Below, piece after piece: positions 42,306-49,272 of a DNA stretch of 49,849 nt. The translations under genes and the position numbers were made by a program. The DNA comes from Candidatus Bathyarchaeota archaeon (GTDB lineage Archaea; Thermoproteota; Bathyarchaeia; 40CM-2-53-6). Under the pieces are notes generated by a model that saw nothing but the letters and a program-made list of their open reading frames with translations, was not told the origin of the DNA and made no database searches. The stretch is taken from NCBI GenBank assembly GCA_005888635.1, contig VBAW01000024.1, forward strand, positions 1 to 49,849. Reading direction: 5' to 3'. Position 1 is the stretch's first letter. Every line of letters starts with the position of its first letter.

Positions 42306-43751
42306 TCACTTCTGCCACGGCGGCTTTACGTCCTTGATCCGGGAGGCCAGTGCCAAGCCCAGCAAGCTCAACAGCACTGCAGCAAATAGGGCGTAGCGGA
42401 ACCCAGTCACTACGCCTTCCAACGCGGCGTACGACCCGACGCCGGCAGCGGCAGGAGGATCAAAAGCTCCGGCGATCGTCAAGAGTACAGCCAAGCCGAG
42501 CGGAAAGCCTATGCGGAAAGATGTACTGACTACTCCGGAAGCGAGGCCCTCTTCACCCGGCTTCGTTCCGGCAACTGCTGCGAGGTTGACAGCGGGGAAC
42601 CCAATGCTCGCGCCGAGGGTCCAGACTATCATGCCGGGTAGTACCAGAAAATAGCTCCCTTGTGCTGATATCACCGTAAGTAGGGCAATCCCCACCGTCG
42701 CAAGACTTGTTGACACGAGAAGGGTACGTCTAGCACCGAGTCGATTCATGATTCGGGAGGCACCCCATCCGCCCACAAGGAAGAAGATTACTGCGCTAGG
42801 AAGGGTTCCGAGACCCGCGTAGAGGGGTGAGTAGCCAAGGATGTTCTGGAGGTAGATCGTGATTATGAACGAGACTCCGCCTACAGTCGAAGTGAGGACG
42901 AGGGCAAGTGTGTTCGCCGTGAGTACGGACCCGCGCTTGAGGAATGCTGGGGGTATCAACGGCGATTTAGACCGTGATTCAATGGCAAGAAATGATGCGA
43001 GCACGAGCACCGATAGGCCCAGCGGGACGATTGTGTCTAGTGTGTTGAAGCCCGAGGTCGCCGCAGTGGTCAGTCCAAAGACTAGGAGGATTGTTCCAAG
43101 GGTCACTGTTATAGCGCCGGGCACATCGAGACGTTGATTCTTGAGCCAGCCCTCGGTTTTTGGGAGAAACCTCTGGCTAAGAAGAGCCGCCGCAATCCCA
43201 ATTGGAACATTGACGAACATGACTGAACGCCATCCAAAAGCAACTGTCAGCGCTCCTCCCGCAACGGCCCCGGCTGCGAATCCGGCCGAGAGCACGGCTA
43301 CTAGAACCCCGAGCGCCTTGTTTCTCTGGGGGCCTTCGGGAAATATTCGAATGAAAATCGCAAAGGCCGTAACCGTTGACATTGCGGCTCCGATTCCTTG
43401 CAATGCCCTGAAGACGATTAGTATCAAGAGGGATGGGGCCAGACCGCCCGCCATCGAAGCGATGGTGAACAGGACAATCCCCGCAATGAAGATTTTCTTC
43501 TGACCGTAGACATCGCCTGCTCTTCCCATGAGCATGAGAAAGCCGGCGAGGGTTAGCCCGTAGGCACCTATTACCCATTGAAGGTCAGCGTATGAAGCCA
43601 GGAATTGGGTCCGAATAGTAGGGAGAGCCACTTGAACGATGGAGAAGTCGATGATGTCGAGAAAAGACGCCATTATGATTAGTGCGAAAATGAGACGGAC
43701 GTGCTGAGTGGCCTGTGCGCCGCTTTCGTTAGTCTGTTCCAAGATCTCCAT
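42306..43751 (-). CDS. MFS exporter of the DHA2 (EmrB/QacA) family
   Basis: A 481-residue protein with 14 membrane helices: the opening FLDIIDFSIVQVALPTI (DHA2 motif D1), the loop LMGRAGDVYGQKKIFIAG, and GFAAGAVAGGALTVAFGWRSVMFVNVPIG (motif C and the WRxxFxxNxP motif). It exports drugs or lipophilic cations with H+. ATG 43751. It is convergent with the NIPSNAP gene (54-nt gap). Full length, no lesion. Confidence 0.9.
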   Translation of the reverse strand: MEILEQTNESGAQATQHVRLIFALIIMASFLDIIDFSIVQVALPTIRTQFLASYADLQWVIGAYGLTLAGFLMLMGRAGDVYGQKKIFIAGIVLFTIASMAGGLAPSLLILIVFRALQGIGAAMSTVTAFAIFIRIFPEGPQRNKALGVLVAVLSAGFAAGAVAGGALTVAFGWRSVMFVNVPIGIAAALLSQRFLPKTEGWLKNQRLDVPGAITVTLGTILLVFGLTTAATSGFNTLDTIVPLGLSVLVLASFLAIESRSKSPLIPPAFLKRGSVLTANTLALVLTSTVGGVSFIITIYLQNILGYSPLYAGLGTLPSAVIFFLVGGWGASRIMNRLGARRTLLVSTSLATVGIALLTVISAQGSYFLVLPGMIVWTLGASIGFPAVNLAAVAGTKPGEEGLASGVVSTSFRIGFPLGLAVLLTIAGAFDPPAAAGVGSYAALEGVVTGFRYALFAAVLLSLLGLALASRIKDVKPPWQK

Positions 43752-43930
43752 GGCCCTTCGACGAAAACGCCGTATTTGCTGACCGAGTTTTATCCATTTC
43801 AGTCATAGTGATCACTCGCTCTTCCGATTGACTTCCTCAACTGGACGATGAGAAAATTGAGATGAATAATGTCGGAGAGTTAGCTAACACTAATCCTCTA
43901 TAGTTGGATTCCATGACAGCTCAACAAAGC

Positions 43931-44327
43931 CTAGAGAGTTCGATTGGATTGTAGCCGAATCCCCGCGTTGACCGAAGTCCGTAAAGTCAGACTATTTGGT
44001 GGGCGAGCTTGCGCCCTTGCCGAAGAACCTTTTCGACCAGGTCTTGTAAGGTAGACTGGGATGACTATTCCAGCTATGGTTCTGATGATGCCTCCGATGA
44101 AGCCCACGTTGCCTCCATAGACGATCTCAGCTATTCCGAGCCCGATCGAGACGATGTAGATTATGATGCCTGCCATCCATGCCCATCTTGCCCCAGTGTA
44201 GAATCCGGCGCCGAGCGACACCAACTGGTCTCTTAGGCTTCGGCGCAGAGGATTGCATCAAATCAAGACTTCTCGTTGGCATGATAAGCCTATTGGACAA
44301 ACTAGTGGCTAGAAGGTTACGAATCAT
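43931..44327 (-). pseudogene. Remnant of a small membrane protein with internal deletion
   Basis: Near the start, one frame reads SSAPKPKRPVGV (about 44220-44255), an N-terminus common in archaeal small membrane proteins. From about 44224 another frame reads GAGFYTGARWAWMAGIIIYIVSIGLGI and ends PVYLTRPGRKGSS, the usual C-terminal half (Trp-Ala-Trp helix, YLxxP). The middle helices are missing and the frames do not match, so an out-of-frame deletion near 44220 is the simplest reading. The downstream frame (TTG 44224 to 43931, 97 residues) may still be translated as a two-helix protein. This family assignment is from memory of the pattern. Confidence 0.5.
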
Positions 44328-44377
44328 TGCGTGGTCTCAGCGTGCCTCTTGTCTTTGTAGGCGCTAGTGTTTGCGGT

Positions 44378-45832
44378 CTAGATTTTCCAGAGGCTTCGCG
44401 GGAGTTGTGGCATCAAATTTCTAGGGCTTGGATGTGTGTTGATGGCGGCTACTGGATGATAAGTGGGCGTGTCAAGTCTTGAAGCGTATACTGCTAGAGC
44501 GAATGCCCATAGTCGGTCGTCATGGGTCCCGCTGACATGCGAGAACTGTAGCTGGCCTGTTTTTGATAGTTGGAATCGTTCCGCGCTCATTTCGTTTATC
44601 AGTTCAGGGTCGCGTGGGAAGTGTAGGTGGCCGTCTTGCATCTTCCGTTTGAAATAGTCCATTATCTCCTGCTTCTTCGGTAAAGATAGAAAGATTCCTT
44701 GCGCGTTCTTTAATCCTGATTTGTACGCGTCCTGGACGAAGAACTCACCGACACCGGTCTGGTCGATGTAGATCCGGGACACTGTCTTCAGCCTCTGGTT
44801 CAGGAGGTTTAGATATCCAGTTACCGCGGAGAAGGCGGTGCCCGGCGGGAAAGCCGTTTCGTGCACGAGATATACGTCTCGCCCAATTTTCTCAACAACA
44901 GCCACCGCTGACAGGTCAATCTTCGGAGCGAGATCAGTGCCCACGAAAAACTTTCCAGTCCTTGCCAATCGTCCGCTTATCACGTCATCCTTGGTGAAAG
45001 TCTCGGGCCCTTCAGTCACGCAACTCTCGATGAGCTCGAGAGGCAGGTATGCGTCCTCATCGTCCGCGAAATCTGCTTCCATCTCCCGCTTCCACCGTCC
45101 CGGGTCCGTCTGATACTGTCTGCGAATCTTTTCCAGAAACTCTGGATCGATGGGACCGTTAGGCTTCAACGCGTCTTTGTAGCTTACATGGTGGCGCGAG
45201 AAATCTCCGAACTGTTCATCGTCTGTCCCTATGTTGTCGAACAGAGTGTCCCTGGACCCCGGAGTGCTCGTCCCATAGAAGCTGCCGTTGGTAGTGCTCA
45301 ATGCGAAGATTATCGCGTCATACAATTCCTTGTCGTGCTCGATGTACGCGAACTCGTCCAGCACGACCACGTTCAGAGTCTCCCCGCGAATGGTGTCGGG
45401 ATTGTTTGGCAGAGCCTCTATCACGGACCCGTTCCGAAACGCGAGCCTCCCCTTCCTCGGCGGACCCTCGAGCACCTCCCGTCCCAGCCTTGACAAGAGT
45501 CTGGAGATCTTGTCTACCATCTTCAGGCTCTGCCGCTTGCTTGGAGCAACAATCGCAGCTCTGAACCCTTTCCGGGTGAGAGCGTTGAAGAGGACCGCTA
45601 CTGCCATGGCGAGGCTTTTGCCGCTCTGCCTCGACCAGCGGGCGAGAATAAACTGGCTCTTGTCTCGGAGGAGTTTCTCTTGATAGACTGTGGCTTTGAA
45701 GCCTAGACGTTTGAAGAACTCAACCACATCGGTCTCGTCGATTAACGGTCGGTCGCTAGCTTCGTCCCATTCGCGCTTCTTCTCAAGATTCTCGTAGTAC
45801 CGGTTGATCTTTTTCCCAGGCGATGTTATCAT
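44378..45832 (-). CDS. Phage-type terminase large subunit (TerL)
   Basis: A 484-residue viral packaging motor: ATPase with the variant Walker A RWSRQSGKS (65-73), Walker B VVVLDE (155-160) followed by FAYI, coupling region FYGTSTPGS, then an RNase H-like nuclease starting GTDLAPKIDLSAVAVVE (Asp300 and Asp306), with IYIDQTGVGE and a late GTHDDRLWAFALAVYA carrying further acidic residues. Both domains look intact. It is the last gene of a tight minus-strand trio (gaps of 9 and 14 nt). No portal, capsid or protease gene is in the window, so this is a provirus relic, satellite or the edge of one. Confidence 0.92.
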   Translation of the reverse strand: MITSPGKKINRYYENLEKKREWDEASDRPLIDETDVVEFFKRLGFKATVYQEKLLRDKSQFILARWSRQSGKSLAMAVAVLFNALTRKGFRAAIVAPSKRQSLKMVDKISRLLSRLGREVLEGPPRKGRLAFRNGSVIEALPNNPDTIRGETLNVVVLDEFAYIEHDKELYDAIIFALSTTNGSFYGTSTPGSRDTLFDNIGTDDEQFGDFSRHHVSYKDALKPNGPIDPEFLEKIRRQYQTDPGRWKREMEADFADDEDAYLPLELIESCVTEGPETFTKDDVISGRLARTGKFFVGTDLAPKIDLSAVAVVEKIGRDVYLVHETAFPPGTAFSAVTGYLNLLNQRLKTVSRIYIDQTGVGEFFVQDAYKSGLKNAQGIFLSLPKKQEIMDYFKRKMQDGHLHFPRDPELINEMSAERFQLSKTGQLQFSHVSGTHDDRLWAFALAVYASRLDTPTYHPVAAINTHPSPRNLMPQLPRSLWKI

Positions 45833-45846
45833 CTATGTCTCAACCT

Positions 45847-46152
45847 CTACGGGCTCGCTCTTCGATCACTAGCGCCATTGGATGCATCTGCGGGCGGCCC
45901 GGTGGTCTTTCGCGGAATCCGCCCTGTGGCTTCCAGCTCCTTGAGCCGCCTCTCCCATTCCTGGTACTGCTTGTCCCGCAAGACTGTGTTCAATACTTGG
46001 GCCGTGTTCGTATGTAGCTGGGTCCATTTTTCGCGAGTTTTTGGGTCAAGCTTCTGATTCATCATCACTTCACATGACATTGCAAGACTCTGATCAAGTT
46101 GGTCGATTATCTGGGACCGAAGCTCGTTCTCGTCCCGGTCGTTCCCCTCCAT
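45847..46152 (-). CDS. Small protein in the terminase operon, possible small-terminase or accessory
   Basis: A 101-residue, highly charged and helical protein (ELRSQIIDQLDQSLAMSCEVM; REKWTQLHTNTAQVLNTVL; QEWERRLKELEATGRIP), ending in a disordered Pro/Ala/Arg tail. It precedes terL by 14 nt, the usual place of the small terminase subunit (TerS), but no clear helix-turn-helix is visible. ATG 46152. TerS-like function is by position only. Confidence 0.7.
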   Translation of the reverse strand: MEGNDRDENELRSQIIDQLDQSLAMSCEVMMNQKLDPKTREKWTQLHTNTAQVLNTVLRDKQYQEWERRLKELEATGRIPRKTTGPPADASNGASDRRASP

Positions 46153-46161
46153 TACGCCTGG

Positions 46162-46428
46162 TCACCTTTGTTCGGTTGCTTGCCTGGAAAGTCGTTCTTC
46201 TGTTTCCCGTGCCTCTCTTCTGAGACCTCGTCGGGGTCTGGGATTCAGCGCTTCTTGCCAGAGTCCAAGCGATTTCACTGCTATGCTTCCCAGCAACCTG
46301 ATCTGTGCCTGGTCCAGGGTTCCTTCCTTGGACCCTTCCTCTAGGCGGTCCAGGACAATACGGCTCAGCCGTTGAATGTTGGCTAGCAACTCTTCGCGCT
46401 GGCGAGCCTCCTTGATCTCTTCTACCAA
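46162..46428 (-). CDS. Small helical protein, first gene of the terminase operon
   Basis: An 88-residue charged, helical protein (EEIKEARQREELLANIQRL; LDQAQIRLLGSIAVKSLGLWQEAL) with an Arg-rich tail. Nine nt separate it from the next gene, so the three genes 46428-44378 are one transcript. The composition would suit a DNA-binding or oligomerising small terminase subunit. No family recognised. The minus-strand sequence upstream is A-rich (AACAAAAAAAGAGG) with AGGTAGTGG before the start. Confidence 0.65.
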   Translation of the reverse strand: MVEEIKEARQREELLANIQRLSRIVLDRLEEGSKEGTLDQAQIRLLGSIAVKSLGLWQEALNPRPRRGLRREARETEERLSRQATEQR

Positions 46429-46544
46429 TCTCTAACCACTACCTCTTTTTTTGTTGGCAAGCAGACATTCTCGCGACGTGCGTCCCGTCCCGTAGTCCAT
46501 TCACATTCCAGAACGCCCGTAGTATCGGGTGATCGTGTCTTGGT

Positions 46545-46594
46545 GTTACGAGACTAGCTCAGAGTTACGAGAGTGTCGCTTATGGCCGACACTC
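46545..46594. repeat. Direct repeat and hairpin in the terminase operon upstream region
   Basis: GTTACGAGA occurs at 46545-46553 and 46564-46572 (19-bp period), followed by a perfect 8-bp hairpin GAGTGTCG-CTTATGGC-CGACACTC (46571-46594). The 244-bp gap 46429-46672 holds no ORF of note. The arrangement could be an operator or packaging/replication site. Confidence 0.45.
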
Positions 46595-46747
46595 ATAGAC
46601 TGTCCTTCCTGACTATTAAAGAGAGTCCATCCCAAAACGAATAGTTTCGCTCAGACTAGCCCGGACCAATCAGTGACTAGGAAATACTATCGGCCATGTC
46701 CAGGGCAAAGTTCTTTCTTTCGATCTGTTCAGCAGATGATTTGTTTC

Positions 46748-47137
46748 ATGGAACTCCCAGTAGAGCCTTCTTCACAGCCATCTCGGGGTAGAAGCCTCGA
46801 GAGGGCTCCTTGGTGCTACTTGTTGTGGGGCGTGCCGGCTGTTCTCGTCGTGGTTGCCAGCGCGGCTTATGGCGCTTCGATACTTTCTCTTACAGGTAGA
46901 GGAGTTGTTTGGGTAATCGCTGTAGCTTGGGCCGGAGTAGGCTGCTTCCTGAACGGTCGATCCTGCGGCCGAGTCCACTGTAAAATAGATGGAATCGTTT
47001 TTCCACTTTTCGCCATAGTAGGAGCGTTGAACGTGCTTTCAGTCGTCTCGTTCGACTGGAACCTATTCTGGCTCGCTTTCATCGTGATTCTTGTCGGGAG
47101 CTTCGTTCCTGAATGGACCTGGAAGAAGTACTCGTGA
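46748..47137 (+). CDS. Membrane protein with an NGRSCGRVHC motif
   Basis: About 130 residues from ATG 46748 (the frame opens at 46673). Four hydrophobic segments: about residues 25-46, 50-68, 80-98 and 103-122. The loop after the second holds NGRSCGRVHCKIDG, and the end reads FVPEWTWKK. Small membrane proteins with a conserved Asn-x-x-x-Cys-Gly-Arg-x-His-Cys loop and a PEW-like C-terminus are known in bacteria and archaea, often near metal genes; Cys and His could bind a metal. The family name is not certain. Confidence 0.7.
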   Translation: MELPVEPSSQPSRGRSLERAPWCYLLWGVPAVLVVVASAAYGASILSLTGRGVVWVIAVAWAGVGCFLNGRSCGRVHCKIDGIVFPLFAIVGALNVLSVVSFDWNLFWLAFIVILVGSFVPEWTWKKYS

Positions 47138-47178
47138 TGAGTGATATGGCGGGGTCCGACGATGTGTGTAACTACCCC

Positions 47179-47186
47179 GGTTAAGA
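47179..47186 (+). promoter_or_regulatory. TATA-like box in front of the small ORF and ATPase
   Basis: GGTTAAGA ends about 26 nt before ATG 47212, predicting a transcript that starts at that ATG rather than at ATG 47286 of the ATPase. Confidence 0.45.
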
Positions 47187-47211
47187 CCTCCAAGCGTTAG
47201 GTAGGATAGTC

Positions 47212-47289
47212 ATGTCAGAATCGGAAGATACTGACATTATTCCTTCGCCAACCAGTATGTACATGCGCCTACGGACATCACCACCATGA
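47212..47289 (+). CDS. 25-codon ORF coupled to the ATPase start
   Basis: A short ORF begins at ATG 47212 (MSESEDTDIIPSPTSMYM, then a basic end) and stops at TGA 47287-47289, overlapping the ATPase ATG 47286 as ATGA. A TATA-like box at the right distance points to 47212 as the first codon of the mRNA. The same four-base overlap is used by true operon genes here (2798, 6820). It may be a leader peptide for coupled translation. Its short length leaves real doubt. Confidence 0.45.
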   Translation: MSESEDTDIIPSPTSMYMRLRTSPP

Positions 47290-48326
47290 ATTCGTCCCTT
47301 GCCAAGACAGCTATCCCAAGCCAGGACTCACTGGCGAAGGTCACCTACTACAAGCTCGACCTTGACACTATCCTTGACGGGCTTATTCCTGATCCGCTTC
47401 CGGAATCGGGCGGCAAAGACAATGCTATTCATCACTTGAACATCATAATCTTTGGAAAGCCAAACACTGGCAAAACCACGTTGGCGGAATCGATTTCTCA
47501 AGCGTTAGCGCGTAGATATGGTCAGAGGAATGTGAAGGCACTGCGCGCTTCGCGTGACCTTCCAGGTTTGTTTCAGAATATCGACAAGCTCTTCGGCCGT
47601 TTCCGGAAGCCTCCGAAGGCGATACTCTTGTTTGCTGATGATATGACGAAGGCGCTGAGAAAACTTTCTGGGACCGTCGAGGTGAAAAATTCCAACGGAC
47701 AGTTGGAGAAGATGCGGAGGATCGATTACTGGCTGGACAAGTGGTACGACATTAGAGGCGAACTCTTCAAGCGTGGCATGCGCCAGGGGTTGGTGGTCAT
47801 GGTTGCGGGTCTCCACCGTTTCTACGGGGGCGATATAGATCTGCGGGCTGATGCGGACCTCTTACTTGTCAGAAGCACTGGAACGCCTGGCACGTTTGAC
47901 GCGAACAAGGTCGAGAAAATGCTCGGTTCAGTCGTCTACTACGCCATGCGTCAGCATGAAGTTGACGCTTTGCGGGACAGGAAGGAACTTGCATGGACTG
48001 CCTTCGTGGCAAAGACAGGCTCGGGGGTCTTCCGTGTCCCACGTCCCTCAGTTTCCACGAAATGGCTGATGCGAAATGTTGGATCTGTCGAGACCTTCCA
48101 AGAATTCGCCGTCGAGGTTGACGAGCCTAAGAAGAAATCAGCTATCGAAGTTGTTGAGCCGAAGAAGAGATTGGCAGTCGAAGAGAGGCCAGTCATTCAG
48201 CTAATACAGCATCTTCAGCCCAAGCGGCATAGGACCAAGCGAGGTCGGCGTGTCGCAATCGTTATTGCGGCTGTCGGTGTTTTGACGATAGCCTACTTGG
48301 CCTGGAAATATGTTTGGCCTTTCTAA
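47286..48326 (+). CDS. P-loop ATPase with C-terminal membrane anchor
   Basis: A 346-residue protein with Walker A GKPNTGKTT (57-65) and Walker B AILLFADD (112-119), an acidic linker at 280-300 with repeated EVxEPKKK/R units, a basic KRHRTKRGRR stretch (about 312-322) and one C-terminal helix (about 324-343) ending WKYVWPF. This is a tail-anchored cytoplasmic ATPase, recalling Zot/pI-type virion-assembly ATPases and plasmid-transfer ATPases in layout, but the family is not identified. It sits in the terminase neighbourhood, so a role in a mobile element is plausible. ATG 47286 overlaps the preceding short ORF (ATGA). Confidence 0.78.
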   Translation: MNSSLAKTAIPSQDSLAKVTYYKLDLDTILDGLIPDPLPESGGKDNAIHHLNIIIFGKPNTGKTTLAESISQALARRYGQRNVKALRASRDLPGLFQNIDKLFGRFRKPPKAILLFADDMTKALRKLSGTVEVKNSNGQLEKMRRIDYWLDKWYDIRGELFKRGMRQGLVVMVAGLHRFYGGDIDLRADADLLLVRSTGTPGTFDANKVEKMLGSVVYYAMRQHEVDALRDRKELAWTAFVAKTGSGVFRVPRPSVSTKWLMRNVGSVETFQEFAVEVDEPKKKSAIEVVEPKKRLAVEERPVIQLIQHLQPKRHRTKRGRRVAIVIAAVGVLTIAYLAWKYVWPF

Positions 48327-48416
48327 GGTAAGATCAGTCCCGCGTTGGCCTGCCGAGCCTCTGTGACCGAGCCCCAACCCTTTGGACTCAGAGGCGAGGC
48401 TTGTCCGTGGATACGG

Positions 48417-48728
48417 TCAGCCTTTCCAGAGTCCTATCGCTGCTCCTGCTAGAAATGTGACCGAGGATATCGGTAACAAGCTGGCCAGTCCGATGGCTTG
48501 GGACACTATTGGCTGCGCTCCGTTGAAGACGTAGTAGATGGTATTTGCTGAAGGCGTGGTCCATGCGAGATTGAGGTAGCCTGTGACCCCGAGTAGTCCG
48601 ACCAATGCTACGATAGCGAGGGCGAGCTTGATCGCTCTCTTGATAATCACTCCTAGTAGGATTCCGATGATGAATGTTGTAACGGAGAGCACGGAGATTA
48701 TGGTGGTTAGGTCGAGACCGTTTGCCAT
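48417..48728 (-). CDS. Small FUN14-like membrane protein
   Basis: A 103-residue protein with three to four hydrophobic segments, starting MANGLDLTTIISVLS. The stretch FIIGILLGVIIKRAIKLALAI, in which a Gly-rich helix is followed by basic residues and a second helix, and the end FLAGAAIGLWKG resemble FUN14-domain proteins common in archaea. Function unknown. ATG 48728. Convergent with the ATPase. Confidence 0.65.
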   Translation of the reverse strand: MANGLDLTTIISVLSVTTFIIGILLGVIIKRAIKLALAIVALVGLLGVTGYLNLAWTTPSANTIYYVFNGAQPIVSQAIGLASLLPISSVTFLAGAAIGLWKG

Positions 48729-48793
48729 GTCGAACCCGTGTAGTCATGTCTCTCCTGGTATAAGGGGCTATATGTGGCAGAAGTCGCAAGAAG

Positions 48794-48985
48794 ATGTCTA
48801 GAAGGCGAGGGTTTCACGGCGGGATAATCCGTGGTACCGAAACAGGCTGGTTGTTCGAGCTGTTCCTTAACGTCGACCGGCCGAATTTGATAGCAGTTCA
48901 ATCACAAGGAGGGCTTGAAGACCCATCGGCCCGGACGTGCATACTATGCAAGGATCCTAATCGTACAGTCGAGCTATCTAATTGA
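48794..48985 (+). CDS. Possible small protein
   Basis: A 63-codon ORF, MSRRRGFHGGIIRGTETGW and on to RTCILCKDPNRTVELSN, with a basic start and one CxxC pair. ATG 48794 lies 25-33 nt after TATA-like GTATAAGG/CTATAT (48758-48773), fitting a leaderless transcript. No family recognised. The weak points are its short length and the unclear fold. It is divergent from the FUN14-like gene. Confidence 0.4.
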   Translation: MSRRRGFHGGIIRGTETGWLFELFLNVDRPNLIAVQSQGGLEDPSARTCILCKDPNRTVELSN

Positions 48986-48992
48986 CGAGATC

Positions 48993-49071
48993 TTATCTTT
49001 CCTTTTCTACTAACTTTTCTTTTCTGTTATCTTTCTTTTTTCTACTAACTATTTCTCGACCCCCCCGGGGG
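48993..49071. repeat. T-rich tandem repeat and GC palindrome before the tRNA fragment
   Basis: An imperfect direct repeat of about 23 bp, each copy TTATCTTT...CTACTAACT, lies at 48993-49015 and 49027-49050 (about 34-bp period). A 10-bp palindrome CCCCCGGGGG follows at 49062-49071. The T-runs are good archaeal terminators for plus-strand transcripts; equally, paired repeats next to a tRNA fragment may be recombinase arm sites. Confidence 0.45.
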
Positions 49072-49079
49072 TATCTGAA

Positions 49080-49090
49080 AATAAAAAAAC
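49080..49090 (-). terminator. T-run after the tRNA 3' end (minus strand)
   Basis: The plus-strand AATAAAAAAAC reads as GTTTTTTATT on the minus strand, about 30 nt past the CCA end of the tRNA fragment, a typical archaeal tRNA terminator. Confidence 0.45.
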
Positions 49091-49119
49091 TCCTTCACAC
49101 TTTACAGGCTAGAACCCTA

Positions 49120-49165
49120 TGGTGCGGGAGGTGGGATTTGAACCCACGAACCCCAGGACTGGCCA
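49120..49165 (-). tRNA. 3' part only of a leucine-type tRNA gene (likely attachment site)
   Basis: Minus-strand reading: an encoded CCA (49122-49120), discriminator A, acceptor 3' strand CTCCCGC (49130-49124), T-stem GTGGG/CCCAC (49147-49143 and 49135-49131) with loop TTCAAAT, then a class II-like variable region CCTGGGGTTCG and CCAGT as the anticodon-stem 3' strand. The partner GCGGGAG for the acceptor 5' strand, which would appear on the plus strand as CTCCCGC, does not occur between here and the window end, and no D-arm or anticodon arm is found. Only tRNA positions about 39-76 are present, the usual product of integration into a tRNA 3' end. A split tRNA 3' half is a rarer alternative. 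Confidence 0.7.
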
Positions 49166-49272
49166 AGGGCACTGGTTCAGTTGTCATGCATGCTCAAGCC
49201 TCCCCATTCTGCCAAGGATTAAGATAAGCCATAGGTGAGAGAACATACTTCATTGCAGACAAGGTAGGCATC

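Noticed and set aside
49120-49230. Complete tRNA with introns
   Set aside because: The acceptor 5' strand complementary to CTCCCGC is absent up to the window end, and no D-arm or anticodon arm can be placed, so introns do not rescue it.
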